64,000 nt of DNA from Anthoceros angustus. Taxonomy: Eukaryota; Streptophyta; Anthocerotopsida; Anthocerotales; Anthocerotaceae. Position 1 is the first letter of the stretch, and each line of letters begins with the position of its first letter. This document shows positions 32,785-44,032 of the stretch, one piece after another. The translations under genes were made by a program, and so were the position numbers. The stretch spans positions 1,085,869 to 1,149,868 of the forward strand of contig MU008178.1 of the NCBI GenBank assembly GCA_010909165.1. Reading direction: 5' to 3'. Below the pieces are notes generated by a model. The model ran no database searches. It saw nothing but the letters and a program-made list of their open reading frames with translations, and was not told the origin of the DNA.

Positions 32785-34700
32785 TCAAAGAATCTTTTCC
32801 CATTTCATTCCTCCCCCGCATCGATCGTTATGGTCTCTCACCAAATCGTCAAACGTCTGGACAAGGTCGTGGCACATGTACACCACGAATCCCTTTGCGT
32901 GAGTGAGGTCAAACTTGCATGTCACCACTGTATTCGGAGAAAGGATGCATTCGATGCCGTGTCTGTGTACCGAAACCGCCTCCTGTTCATTGTCGTAATA
33001 TCGACCCAAGACCACTATGTCTCGACAAAAACCTATATACGCTCCAAGGACATTGTCGCGCCGAGGAAGGCGGTGTGGTCCTTGCACACTGCGAGGTAAT
33101 AGGTTGCACCCTCATCCGCAACCTCTGCAAACACAAGGAAATTATCACCCACTTCAAAGCATCTCCGCCATGTTGACATCTTGGACTCGTCTTCAACATC
33201 GCCGACATTGCTCGCCGCATGGCTTCCACAACTGGAAAGGTCGCTTGTCGCCTAAGTTGTGGTCTACGAACACGTAATTGAATCTCCGAATGTGGACCTA
33301 TTGTGATGTCTTCCCACAATCCGGCATGTGGTACCGATTCACACCGCATGATTCCGCCTATGCATGCACAAAAGCATGGTTGCGCATTCTCGGTTTTGTT
33401 GGGTCGATCGTAGCCATAAATGCTATGACAACTCTTGGAGCACGGAATGGCATCACAAGCCCATTTTGCCCGGCGTTGACATCATTGGGCCCACTGTTAA
33501 CGCGTGCGTGCACCGCCAAGACCAGCCGGAGCACGAATACCGGCCTCCGATATTGTGGGCGAAGAAATGCAACAACGCCGGCGTGCATTCGTGCTCCGGT
33601 GAGACTCTTGCGCCGCAGCACGCTTCAAAATGGCTCCTCCATCGTGTTCACCTTCCCATGGCCACTACCAAAATAGGACCATAACATGTTGCACCCCACT
33701 GTTATACTTGGATACCTCGCCACATAGTAATGCGATGGTCGGCATGCCTTGAGAGGACTGCCATCGACCATACCAGTGTTCGAGGCCTCAGAAACCCAGT
33801 CCACGCATCCACGCCAATGGAGACCCAAGCAATCTTGCACAAAAAGGGTATCGTGTAGCATGTCACTAACAAAAGTGATAATACTTGTGGATACCAAGAC
33901 AAATTAGCGGATCAACCTCCGTGTCCGTCTCAGAGAAAACAAGGACCAAAATTGTAACTTGGTCGTTATACCAGTGCATTGACTGGATTTCGTTCTGCAC
34001 ACCAAAGGCGTAGTTTTGTGAGAAGTCCAAAACGCTGACGACAACATCTTTGGGAAACAATTGCACACAGCGTCGAAATTCCAGGCCCTGCCACCTTTGC
34101 CAGAAATCATGCAAAATAAAAGCCCGCAACTTGTCTTTCAAGTACAGAACCATGTCCGCGGGGTGTGTCTCCATGAAGCCCAACTTAATACGCTTCTTGT
34201 CACCCTCCACCGCTTTTCCCACAACTGCACCGAAGCACCTCCAATTCATGGTAACATTTGCATGACGTCAATCCGGTTTCCGGACAAAACACCTTCCGTG
34301 ACCACGCATCTGTTCAGGAAGGCAATCCAGTTGTGCCATTCGAATCCACCTTTGTCACAAAGGGCCGCCGATAATGCTCTCACCGATGAATAGCTTGATG
34401 TAGGGCACAACACCCAGAGGTTGCACTCGCAGGCGACAAACGCCGCAATCACATGGGCAGCCTCCACGAGGGTGTATTCGAAATGGTATGTCGAGCTCAA
34501 CAGATCATCCTTAGAAATGCCATTTCCACGTGATACCCGCAAAGAACAAACATTCCTCTCCGCAAGCTCTTCACAAAATATGGCTTCAACTTCTCAAATG
34601 CACGTTGTCCAACTGGATGCTGGATGCTTGTTCTTTGAATCAAGGAAAAATTACCGCCATCCACCGTAGACCCAAAAACTTGTTGATCGGCTATCATTGG
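32785..34700 (-). pseudogene. Second transposase-like gene (DFSQNYAF / SGHGK type), central and C-terminal parts
   Basis: Read on the minus strand: CGYHVEM (about 34,535), then a piece with CDKGGFEWHNW (34,365-34,335). The frame 34,249-33,866 holds MNWRCFGAVVGKA and VSVLDFSQNYAFGVQNEIQS. A shift leads to ACRPSHYYVARYPS and LWSYFGSGHGK (33,740-33,655). Later pieces end in a GAYIGFCRDIVVLGRYY block (33,045-32,990). The DF-x-NY-x-x-x-x-QNE-Q and (S)DGSP...GHGK motifs mark a widespread RNase-H-like, transposase-like family. In intact members the glycine-lysine is followed by GxxDG; here MEE replaces it after a shift. Several frameshifts, so dead. It is nested in the CACTA-like element. Confidence 0.55.
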
Positions 34701-34724
34701 CCACCACGAACTCCATTATAAGTG

Positions 34725-35380
34725 CCACCACCACACCTGTGGAGGCTCCCTATTCACCGAAGAACACCACCCCACTATGAGGCCCACCACCCTCGCATGA
34801 GAAAGACCAGCTTCCACTAAGGGGAGACTAGAATCACGAGGGAGGCCACCATCCAATGAGGTAGACCACCATCCGCTGAGGCTCACCACCATGCACCAAG
34901 ACCCACACCTCCATCCACTATGGGGCGCACTCCTCCACCGAGAGGGAGACCAATCCTCTATGAGGTAGACCACCATCCACCGTGAGGTCACCACCGTGCA
35001 CTAAGACCCACACCTCCCTCCACTATGAGCACACTAGCATCCACTTTGTGGCAAACCACAATCCACCAAGACACACCACAAACCACTAAAAGGGAGACCA
35101 ACATCCACCAAGAGGACAAAGGCTCCACTGAGTCACAAAGAAGAGGGTCATCACCACACATGGATGGTGGTGACCACCATACACTAGGACCCACCAACAT
35201 CCACTAAAGGCAAACCCCCAACTACATGAAGGCACACCATCATCCGAATGAGGGTGCCCACCATTCACCAGTTCTCCACACCAATGTCCACCGTCACCTA
35301 GAAGCACTAGACACTGCAGAGTGGACGTCGATCCACAACCGCCACACCAGTGTGAGGCACCACCATGTACATTCGGCCGG
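34725..35380. repeat. Degenerate satellite rich in CCACCATCCAC
   Basis: Many diverged copies of CCACCATCCACTATGAGG-like units of about 20-30 bp. Two larger copies, ACCAAGACCCACACCTCC and ACTAAGACCCACACCTCC, lie at about 34,896 and 35,000. The complement, GTGGATGGTGG, resembles the 16-bp unit at 27,605. It appears to interrupt the minus-strand transposase-like gene. Confidence 0.7.
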
Positions 35381-35471
35381 CAGTCATACCGTTTCCACAA
35401 AGAATTGACCAACAACAAAAGGTCGCACACATATGCGGGATGTAGATTTTCCTAGGCTAGTGCCTCAGACG

Positions 35472-36430
35472 CTACCTTCCACCCGTATCCCATCCGGGAA
35501 GCAACGCATGTGTGGAAAGCCTATGAAAATGCCTCAGATATGGCAACAATGGAAGGTAACAATGGAAGTGCAACACAAAGTACCGGAGTGAAGCAAACAA
35601 TGGCGAACATGAAGCAATAACTAGCAACGGCAGTGTCACCGCGACATGTCCAGAAATGGACAATGTGTTTCTCAAACGCCTTGGGGCCTCATGCTGGCAT
35701 CCTTGGTGTTTGAGGAGGGGCTTGCAAGCTCCCAAAATTTCTTTACCAAGATCTCGCACTGTGGACAACACATCCGATCGACGCTGGCCCACCCCCAAAA
35801 TGTATGTGGCACGTAATCCGCACTCGAGATTCATCGTCAACGCCGATCACACGCCTATCCACACCAATGGCACGACCAAGGATAGATTGCAAACCGAGGT
35901 CCCGTGACTCGACAAAATTATGTTGAAGAACGCTTTTCCTGCCCGCAAGTGGTCTGTGTGGTGAACATTCTTCAACCGAATGCGGCCTTCATGTTCTTCA
36001 ACAGAAAGACATCCATCTCTTTGGGCTCCAATGGAAGCTTGCATGCCTTCAAGATGGGCAAGGTCAACAAGTGTTGCGTAATATCGGCTCTACAAGTCGA
36101 TGTGTATTTTGGGTCCGCCTGTGAATACGAGCCCAATCTCTCGAGCTAGTTGACTTGCCCGCTTTTCCCACACGCTGATGTGCCGAATCGCAGACTGGGC
36201 CGAGCTCGCCAAGCCCGAACGTTGCCTGGCGATGAAGCGCAGCCCATCACCACCGTCAGGACTCGGCAAGAGCCCCAGCCATGTCCACGTCTGTTGAAAG
36301 GAACTCTAGGTGGCCCCTCCGGGTACCTGTGGTTCTGACCACGCCTCCGACACGGAGGAACCTCCTCCTTCATGTGGTGAAGGAGAACTAGCATCCAAGC
36401 CTCAAAGAATTTGCAGACCATCCACACGAG
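35472..36430 (-). pseudogene. Possible N-terminal part of the second transposase-like gene
   Basis: Minus-strand frames at 36,044-35,847 and 35,840-35,472 (ILGVGQRRSDVLSTVRDLGK and on), and at 36,427-36,146, are in the right orientation and order to be upstream exons of the 32.8-34.7 kb gene. No diagnostic motif is seen; the assignment rests on position. Confidence 0.25.
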
Positions 36431-37165
36431 CTCCTGGCACTCTTCTAGCCGAGGGTGTGCACTTCACCCCCAAGACACCTCCCTTGCCGCAACACCATAG
36501 CAACTCCTCGCCTGCCCCGAATCCGCCTCAGCGCACCTCTCCGGCCTTCCTCCGCCTCATCACCAGATGCGGCCTTCTCCTCCGACGCCTGCACGGGCCG
36601 TTGGTTGAAGGCGCCATGGCTATGAGTTCTAACAAGGGTCACCAAAAGCTATGCCCTAGGCTCACCAACCTGCTCACGTGGCTTTAGGTCAACTTTCAAA
36701 ATTGTGAAAGCCAAAACTTCAGACCAAACCTTCATTTCAAAAGACACCGAATCCTGTCCATAAGACATCTCCCTACCATGGTCAAAAGGGTAGAACCTAA
36801 AGCCAAGCACTAGGAGGTGCGGACTCTGTGATCTAGTGCGCTCCTAGAAAGCTAGGTCCACACCGCAGCATTGATTGCTCAATCCGAGCGCAACTAACCT
36901 GCAAAGCCGCAGCGTCGTTTCACCACAGGGACATCTTGAAGTTTCTGGTAGAAAATACATCTTGAGTGTCCTCACGTATGCATGGGGTGAAGAAGCTGGC
37001 GCGCATCAAGCAACATCGATGTCCGTGGCGGGCCAACATGTCCCAATATGCTAATAGGCCCGTGATTTCAAACACAGCTCGGGGCGGTAGACATCACATC
37101 GCCACACACCAGGTGACCCGTGCCTCCTCAAGGCTCGTTACATAGAAGCTAGTTCTTGTGGGACC

Positions 37166-38088
37166 GCAAGGTCACACCAGTGACACACTACACATAAGAA
37201 CAAGGCCTAGAAGCTCCACTTCAAGCTCGACAATCACGATACCACTAGACCGACAAATGCCCAACTTGTCCAACAAAATCAGACGCCACCGCTCATCTAA
37301 TGCCCATTCCCACACACGCGGAATGAAATGCTGTTGTACTACTACGATCAGGGCTACCATCGAGGTTGATGTGGTAGGCGTGATCTTTGCCCCCCACAAG
37401 CACTCCTTGTCCTTCGATTGGCAAGAATACTCTCTTGGATGCCTCAAAGTATAATGGCGAGCGGATGGTGAGGAAGAAATGCAGGAGCACATCATCACAT
37501 GCATTCTCTACTCGATGTATGCCATGAAGATATTGTGGCACTCCACTGAACATCTTCTGCCTTCTATGGCCTAAATCACTGAGACAAACAAAGTAAAAAT
37601 GTATGTGACGCAATACACATGGTATGCTCGCTTGAGCCACCACAGTGCATCTAGCAATCCACTGGCAAGTGCGCAGCTTTAATACCACTTGAGGCTGATT
37701 TCCCATGCCCATCCGTGAAGGCGGACATGAATTCTGTTCATCAACCGCGGAAAAACTCGGGGAAGGAAGGAAGGTTGCCAAGCAATGGCAAAACAATGGA
37801 TTTCCAACAAACCTCTGAATGGAGCAACAAACCTCTGAATGGAAATGACCAGGAGGTTGTGAAAATGACCGAAATGTGCCTGCTTGCCTCAAGGCTCACA
37901 TGTAAAAATAGCGAAGTTCTTCCTCAAGACCATGTAAGGTCACACCGCAGTACACACTACACACAAAGAACAAGACCTAGAAGCTCCACTTCAAGGTCTG
38001 ACAACTGCTGATACCACCGTATAGACCAACAGCTGCCTCCAACTTATCCAACAAAATCCCGTACGCGACGTGCTCATCTAATACCATT
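37166..38088. repeat. Pair of direct repeats, about 150 bp each, 0.62 kb apart
   Basis: The block 37,166-37,310 (AAGGTCACACC, CCTAGAAGCTCCACTTCAAG, GCTCATCTAATGCCCATTCC) recurs at about 37,928-38,090 with roughly 80% agreement by eye. The intervening sequence has no recognisable gene. Confidence 0.75.
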
Positions 38089-38504
38089 CCTCGATTGACA
38101 CTCTAGTCTTCTTGTCAACACAAGAATGACACGCAATTTCGATTCATCCCACGAATACTTCTTTTCTAGCTTTAAGAGCGCCTCACTCACTATGACTTGC
38201 AATGGATGTGTTGACAAACGAAGGACTTTCCTTTGATGACGCTTCCATGGTGAAGGGCACTTCATCCTCATACCTTCGATTCTTCCAATCCCTCGACATT
38301 TCCTCAAAACCTACAGTCACCTCCTGGCCCAAAGGGTCCCCACGTTGGGGCCTACCCCACAAGACATCTTTAATGGTCTGCGGTCGAATTGACGACCAGG
38401 GTTTTCACAAGCCGTGGACTCTACATTGTTCGCCATCTTCCCCAAGCTACCCTCCCTCACGTAGCCTAACCCTCTCCTAGCATACGTCCCACCCGGCATG
38501 GAGT

Positions 38505-38715
38505 CACACCACCGCCCACGCACACCACACCCCCCACACACACCGCACCCACACCCTAAAACCCGCACTGCACCCCCACACAGCCCGCACCCACACCCTA
38601 AAACCCACACGCACCACACTCCCACACCCACACCCACACCCGCACCCCACCCCACCCCACCCCTAAAACCCAAACACCCGCACCACCCACACACCCACAC
38701 CGCACCTGCACCCGC
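38505..38715. repeat. CACACCC-rich low-complexity block with telomere-like words
   Basis: Almost purine-free plus strand built of CACACC and CACCC words. The word CCCTAAAACCC occurs three times (38,554, 38,596 and 38,661). Gly/Cys/Val-rich open frames on the minus strand here are composition artefacts. Confidence 0.85.
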
Positions 38716-38879
38716 ACTCCACACCCGCGAGCACCTGGCCCGCACATCCGAGGCCCCACTCCCACTCACATGACGGCGAGCAATCGCTGCCCGCCATACA
38801 AAATCTATCTCCAAACAAGGATTGGCCAAAGAACCTCTTTATCACCACTCACCCGGTCAATGACCACTTTTTGCCCGCT

Positions 38880-39780
38880 TTTCATACACCGTGGTTAGCT
38901 CTCACCTTGCAATTAATTTTTATACTATGACTTTTATGGAATACATATTTTCATATACATTCCCATGTATGTAAAACTCTTTTAACTTCACTTTTCATTA
39001 AATCTCATTACATATATTTTTCTAAAATTATTTTAGCCAAAGCACATGATTTTCTCAAGAAGTAAATCATCCTTAATTTTTACTGGTGAATCATTTTTCA
39101 CGTTTTCTTTTGCTAATTCTATAGACCTCAACACTATCTACAACTTTGCTTCACATTGTACAGCGTAAACTCGGAATGAAGGTCCTTCTTTTCAAATCCT
39201 TGTACTAAAACTATTTATGAGCTTTGTCATTTTTTATATCCTTCATGCTCCATCCAATGAAGATGAGACTTGGTAAGTGTGCTTCATACTACCTCTTGAG
39301 AGCACTCAAAAATAGGGAGTCTAATATTGTTGTCATTTGTAGATATTTTAAATTCTTCTAAGGGTGACAAAAAGTGACACGTTGCCTTGTTTCGTCTCAC
39401 ATTACCAATAGTGAATAACCAAACCATGCATGGACCCTATTCTACAACATTGGTTGAAGGCTTTTACCTAATCAAAATTCATGATGTGGGATGCATCTGC
39501 TCGCGCCCAATTCCACAATGTGAGGCCTTGGATTTCAAGAGGCGGTGATGGAGATGGGGCGATGTTTCATGAAATTACGCCTCGGGAGGCCTCGCCGAGC
39601 CGCCTGCATCTAGGTTGTGGCTTCCTACTGGATTGCAGACAACGACACTTTTTAGAAGTCTACTACGAGCGCCCAACGCGCTGTGGAGATGATCCAGGAG
39701 GATTTTTCAGCACGCGCCTGCCGCAGCCCCTTTTGTTCTTGTTTTATGGTCGGCCCAGCCTAAGCCTTTAACTGTACCTA
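38880..39780. other. AT-rich stretch, no supported gene
   Basis: About 550 bp (38,900-39,470) are clearly AT-richer than the surroundings. The short frame at 39,481-39,771 has no known motif. Confidence 0.4.
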
Positions 39781-39789
39781 CTCTAATCG

Positions 39790-40240
39790 CTTTGCTTTTT
39801 AGGTAATAAGATGTGGCTTTATCATCAACCCATTCTAAATTAGTGTTGTTGTAAACGCATCGTGTCTCGCCGTAAAGGGTCTTGTTGTAAACTCCACAGG
39901 TGTAGAAACTATTGGATGTTATAAAATACCATTGGCATGTTGCAAAAGAACCTGCTGTAATCAAGAAAGTCCTCAGAGTAAATTGCAGCCCGTAGTAAAC
40001 GAATACGCCATCATTGTAACGCCCATAAGCTCGCTGTGTACTGGGAAGTGCCCCGTAGTAAGGTCCATTTTGATTTGCCACGCCGCCTTTTTGGCCTTTA
40101 TAAAACAAGCCTCGACAGTTGGAATGAGCTAGTAAATTCGGCTATACCAAAAAATAATACATGGACTTGAAACCAAGTGTCAATTGATTTAGTAAAATGG
40201 GGTCTGTGGTAAAATGCACCCCTGTAAAACTTCAATTAGT
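39790..40240. repeat. Right subterminal repeat region of the CACTA-like element
   Basis: Repeated TGTTGTAAAC, CGTAGTAA, CTGTAATC and GTAAAAT words mirror the left subterminal region. They create a Tyr/Asn/Thr-rich shadow frame on the minus strand. Confidence 0.65.
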
Positions 40241-40264
40241 AAAGTATACTTTTCCTTAGTAGTG
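40241..40264. repeat. Right terminal inverted repeat of the CACTA-like element
   Basis: AAAGTATACTTTTCCTTAGT followed by AGTG; its complement starts CACTACTAAGGAAAAG and pairs with 22,992-23,015. Confidence 0.85.
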
Positions 40265-40267
40265 AGT
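40265..40267. repeat. Right 3-bp target-site duplication (AGT)
   Basis: Identical to 22,989-22,991. Confidence 0.8.
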
Positions 40268-42697
40268 GGAGCTGCAATAATCTCCTCTCTCGGGACTCCA
40301 TCCCACAACAAATTAACACCACCATTTAATTCCAATGCAAAGAATGGAAAACGCCAGCACTTCGTGACCGGCTACAAACACATGACTAGGCAACTCATGA
40401 GTGATTTTAAACCGATGTTGGAAACTGATTATAGAGTAAATGTTGCAGACGGACCCCTGTGCCACAAATATTGCTTAAAGTTGGGCACCTCTTTCATAAG
40501 ATAGATCTTTGGTGTCGGAGTATAAGCCCTCTCAAGGCAACCGATTAGCTCCGCAAGGTGTAGGCCTCCTTGGACGAAAACAATGTAAAAACGGGAAAAC
40601 ATTTGATCAATCTGATCATGGGTATGGCCAACAATTAGAAATCCTAGTTTCACCTTCTTGAAAATACCTCGGTCCACTAACATGGCGCAATACGCCAACA
40701 CTTCTTGGTTCTTATTCTGAGCAGCTGTATTGTCCATCTGCAGGTAAAGAGTTTGAGGCAACTGGCCCTCCCATCCGTTAATAACATGCTGGACTACGAA
40801 TTGTCCCGTTAGGGTCATTTCGCAGATTTGGATAGCTGTAAACATAAGTTCTCATGTATTTGTTAAACACCAAAACTCCAACCACATGGACAGAGACGAG
40901 CAAGACTATCCACATCTTTGGGCACTCATGGAAATGAGGCAACTCGCTTTCTTTTTTGGTCCATACCATCTATCGCAATCCCTGTACTTGGTCGGTTGAG
41001 CCATACACTTGCTGCTGCTTTGCCATTTTCGCCCGCTCCGTTGTTGATCCCGGTGGTAATTGAGGAGTTCCCTAAGTCTATCCGCACATACCGCAAGTGC
41101 CATCAATAGCAGCCCCTGCAACTCCAGTCGCTACGCCTACATCAACCTTGTAGAACCCTAAAGAATGGGTCTAGGGTTTTCCACGACAACTACTAGAAAA
41201 AGGACACCTAGCAATCACCGGACATCCCGTGCTTAAAAAGGAGAGCGGTTCATACTGACCTTGCTCCCTGCTCGCGCTTTTAATTTTCGCTTTAAGCTTC
41301 TCACAACAAGATGCATCGAGAATCGGTTGCATCTTGGAATCTTGACGGACAAATGGTATCCATGACTTGCAAAAATAGCTATAACAAACATGAGTGGTAA
41401 TTGCTCTAGCCTCAGCATACTCAATGTAAATCTCCTTTTGTGAATGTATCCTAGAGGTTGAACACTTCCTGGGTAGTCTTTCCACATTTCTTTTGAAAAC
41501 ATATCCATCCACATGACACCGCAACTGTATGAAGTTGAATTTTACCAGCTCGCGGCAAACCTAGTCCCCTTCGCACTGGCCCGCATTCCGATATCGTAGT
41601 GCACCAATACGTAAAACTGCACGCCCTTACACAAATTGAAACCTTCCCATGTGGCCTTGTTCACCCATCCGGTCACCATACTGCTCGCCTTCGACAACAT
41701 CAATAAGGTCTTGCAAATGCCTGCTCCCTTTGTCATGGAAAAAAAGAACAACGGTGACTTCCGCCTTGCTAAACACTTTTTTGCACAACATTGTCTCTTC
41801 ATGTTTGCTGAAAGCTTCGCCCAATTACAGTGCTTCGCCAATACATGATCCAGCTTAACCCTTACAGCACGGTTCTTTGTTGAGCAAACAACCCTATCGC
41901 GAGATTGCAACTCCAACCCCCTGGACTTAGGATTAGCAGGGGGCAGCATTTTGGGCAAATTTGCATTGTGATCTAGTGCCAGCACATCTCCAAACAAGGC
42001 AATTGGATCACGTTTGGTCGCCTGCTGCTCCCCCTCGGCAGTCCTCCATGACCCAATGCCAAAATCGAAACCAAGTCTACGATCACATGCATCTTCTCAC
42101 CGCAGAGACTCACCAACACTCTCTCGCTGTAATCCGTGTCATTCGTGCCGTGGTGTGACACAAGGTTGATGGTACTCTTACAAGCACACCATGGACTTGT
42201 TGTAGGTGCCACCTTGTCACCTTCCGCCGCAGGGAGCCACCCGCTGGCGTGGATTTGGATCGAGCAAAACATCCTTGCCAATTTCTTGGCACCGCGATTT
42301 GAATGCACTGGTATATAGTGCCCAGCCGCCGAGGTGGGCCGAGGTTGCGCTGTCGGGTGGTGGATATCGGGGCCAGCGCTGATGTCGAGCTCGGACATGC
42401 CGGTCCACATGTCTGCAATTTGTTCCTCGGTCTCCGCGCCTGCTCCGAGTCCATCCGGATCAAACAAGTAAAGGTCTCCATCACTTGCATCCCAACGATC
42501 ACCCGGCAAGTCGGTTTGATCCAAATCCGATGCGTGTCCGGGTCTTGTAACAAGCGCCTTTCACCGGACCCGGGTTTACTGCCGAGAACGCCTTGAATGT
42601 CACCACGGGAATTTGACACATTGCCTAGTGGACCCCATGCCGCATCCGCCGCGCCTCGCCGCCAAGTCCACGATATCCGACTGCATGGGTCCTGCAC
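40268..42697 (-). pseudogene. DUF7869-type transposase-like gene, 5' and central parts, interrupted by the CACTA-like element
   Basis: Minus-strand pieces in order: an acidic N-terminal part (frame 42,524-41,973); CCAKKC (about 41,797); HVCYSYFCKSW with IPFVRQDSK and CCEKLKAKI (41,395-41,275). Then GMDQKK (about 40,960), HVVGVLVFNKYMRTYVYSYP (about 40,885), and frame 40,845-40,429 with LQMDNTAAQNKN and GHTHDQIDQMFSRF. The GMDQ, D-N-x-x-x-QNKN and GHTHxxIDQ-FSRF motifs, with two Cys pairs before them, are those of the DUF7869 family. This is a transposase-like, RNase-H-fold family spread by mobile elements. The 40,845-40,429 frame is 138 codons and well preserved; earlier parts need several frameshifts or introns. 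The gene continues across the CACTA insertion at 22,991. Intact copies would be single genes of roughly 800 residues. Confidence 0.7.
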
Positions 42698-42699
42698 TA

Positions 42700-43000
42700 G
42701 TCCGTCTCACCAAATCAAAAACTCCTCCTCTGCATTGAGATCGCTTGCCATTGCTCGTGACTAGTGAAAACGCAATTGTTGAGAACGCCTGCTCGAGAGG
42801 AGGAGACCGCAAGAGTTCAACATCATGTATAGATGCCTGCGGACCGCATTGATTATTGACAATTAGGACGGATATCTACTGCTACAAATCATGGCTTGAG
42901 GATCCTTAAATGCATTCAGATTGCGAGAATCGAGGAGATTTTGCAGAGGAAATTGAGTTTTGCGCGGCAAAACTAGGCATATTCCATAAAATATGCTTTA
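42700..43000. other. No supported gene
   Basis: Short gap between the minus-strand DUF7869-type gene and the plus-strand unknown locus. Nothing recognisable. Confidence 0.3.
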
Positions 43001-43015
43001 TTCTTTGTTTAGCGG

Positions 43016-43927
43016 TTGTCTGCTAAACATGGCGAACGGGCGGCTACGGTGCATCAACCCAAATTTGCGATTCCATTTGGCCGGTCGCAGTGGAGATCGT
43101 CACCGGTCCATCACACTGTGCCATCCACCCGTCAGAGATCGGAAAGGTGTTTTGAAAAATATTGCGAGGAGATGCATATAGCGGGCACCAAAGGTTCACT
43201 CAAGTATTTTGGTAACTGGTGGTATTCGACCACTTCCATATCGGGAGGTTCATGCCGAGAGTCGGTGGATCTCGAGGATCATCGGCGCTTCATCCTCACC
43301 GGTTGTCCGGTGATTCAAGAGGAGGGTATCAAGGTCGATGGAAGCGTGCTACTTGATCCATAATCCATAGTGCGTGATGCCTCATTGCTACTTGGTTTGT
43401 GTTTTGATGGCACCTCACCAAGAAGCGGAGTAAAGGTGTCGAGCAGACGCCACCGGCCGAGAAGAAACGGCCCCGGAAGGCCGATTCGCAGATGCCCTAA
43501 CATTGTCACGAGTCCGACCAAGACCTCCAAGACCCATAGCGCGACAACTTTGACCCCGTGACACACTACCTCGTCACCGACCAGAACATCATTCCAAAGT
43601 CCATACAAGCAGGCGGAAATCGACATGATCAGAAAGATGTTCTGGAACACTCTCCCTTTGATATGTCGGACAGGAATTGGTCTGTACAGCAACGTCCTGT
43701 TGGACATTGTGTATCTGTACATCTTGGATGCAGCGCAGTCAAGTATAAAGTCTTCCTGTCTTGGTGCTGTTTTGTTCACGCAGTTTGTGGAGAAGGATGA
43801 CCAAGGGTACGTAATTTTCCTCTGCACTCTGAAGACCAGACAGCTTCTCAAGCCTGACCCCACGGCCGTCCGAGTATACTCAGCTGCGATCCGGACTTTT
43901 GACCCCGTGGCTTGCCAGAAAGTGTGA
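43016..43927 (+). pseudogene. Unknown plus-strand locus, first pieces
   Basis: Frames at 43,016-43,363 (ERCFEKYCEEMHIAGTKGS) and 43,625-43,927 (LYSNVLLDIVYLYILDAAQS, then FVEKDDQGYVIFLCTLKTRQ) have protein-like composition on the plus strand. A long frame on the opposite strand (44,121-43,315) is rich in Cys, Trp and Ser, as expected of a shadow. I do not recognise the family. Together with the pieces to 47.1 kb it may be one broken gene. Confidence 0.35.
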
Positions 43928-44032
43928 GAGAGGATCACAGGTGGTTGTAATGATGGACACAAAGTGTTCCACAAAGTGTTGCACCAAATTTGCTTAGAAG
44001 GAATCAAACATTGGTTCGAGCATAGTCCGTGA

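Larger units (their letters stand above)
22992..40264. mobile_element. CACTA-like (CMC/EnSpm-type) DNA transposon, 17,273 bp, apparently non-autonomous
   Basis: The left terminus reads CATTACTAGGAAAAGTATAC. The complement of the right terminus reads CACTACTAAGGAAAAGTATA. They match over about 24 bp with one substitution and one or two 1-nt gaps, and begin CACTA (right) or the one-base variant CATTA (left). A 3-bp AGT duplication flanks them. Both ends carry several hundred bases of short subterminal TAGTAAA/TTTACTA words, a CACTA hallmark. I found no CACTA transposase (TNPD, Transposase_21) inside. The interior holds minisatellites, unknown coding remnants, a RING-like cassette and a second transposase-like pseudogene on the minus strand. 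Deleting the element and one AGT leaves an open frame in the host sequence. Confidence 0.8.

Noticed and set aside
37980-38090. TGGTATCAGCAG and TGGTATTAGATGAGC words on the minus strand as a third copia primer site
   Set aside because: They diverge from TGGTATCAGAGC after the first bases and have no LTR-like CA end or gag downstream. They lie in a direct repeat pair.
38317-38829. Gly/Cys/Val-rich minus-strand frame resembling a glycine-rich protein
   Set aside because: It is the complement of the CACACCC low-complexity block.
39707-40108. A 133-codon Tyr/Asn/Thr-rich minus-strand frame
   Set aside because: It lies over the CACTA subterminal TTTAC repeats, which explain the composition.
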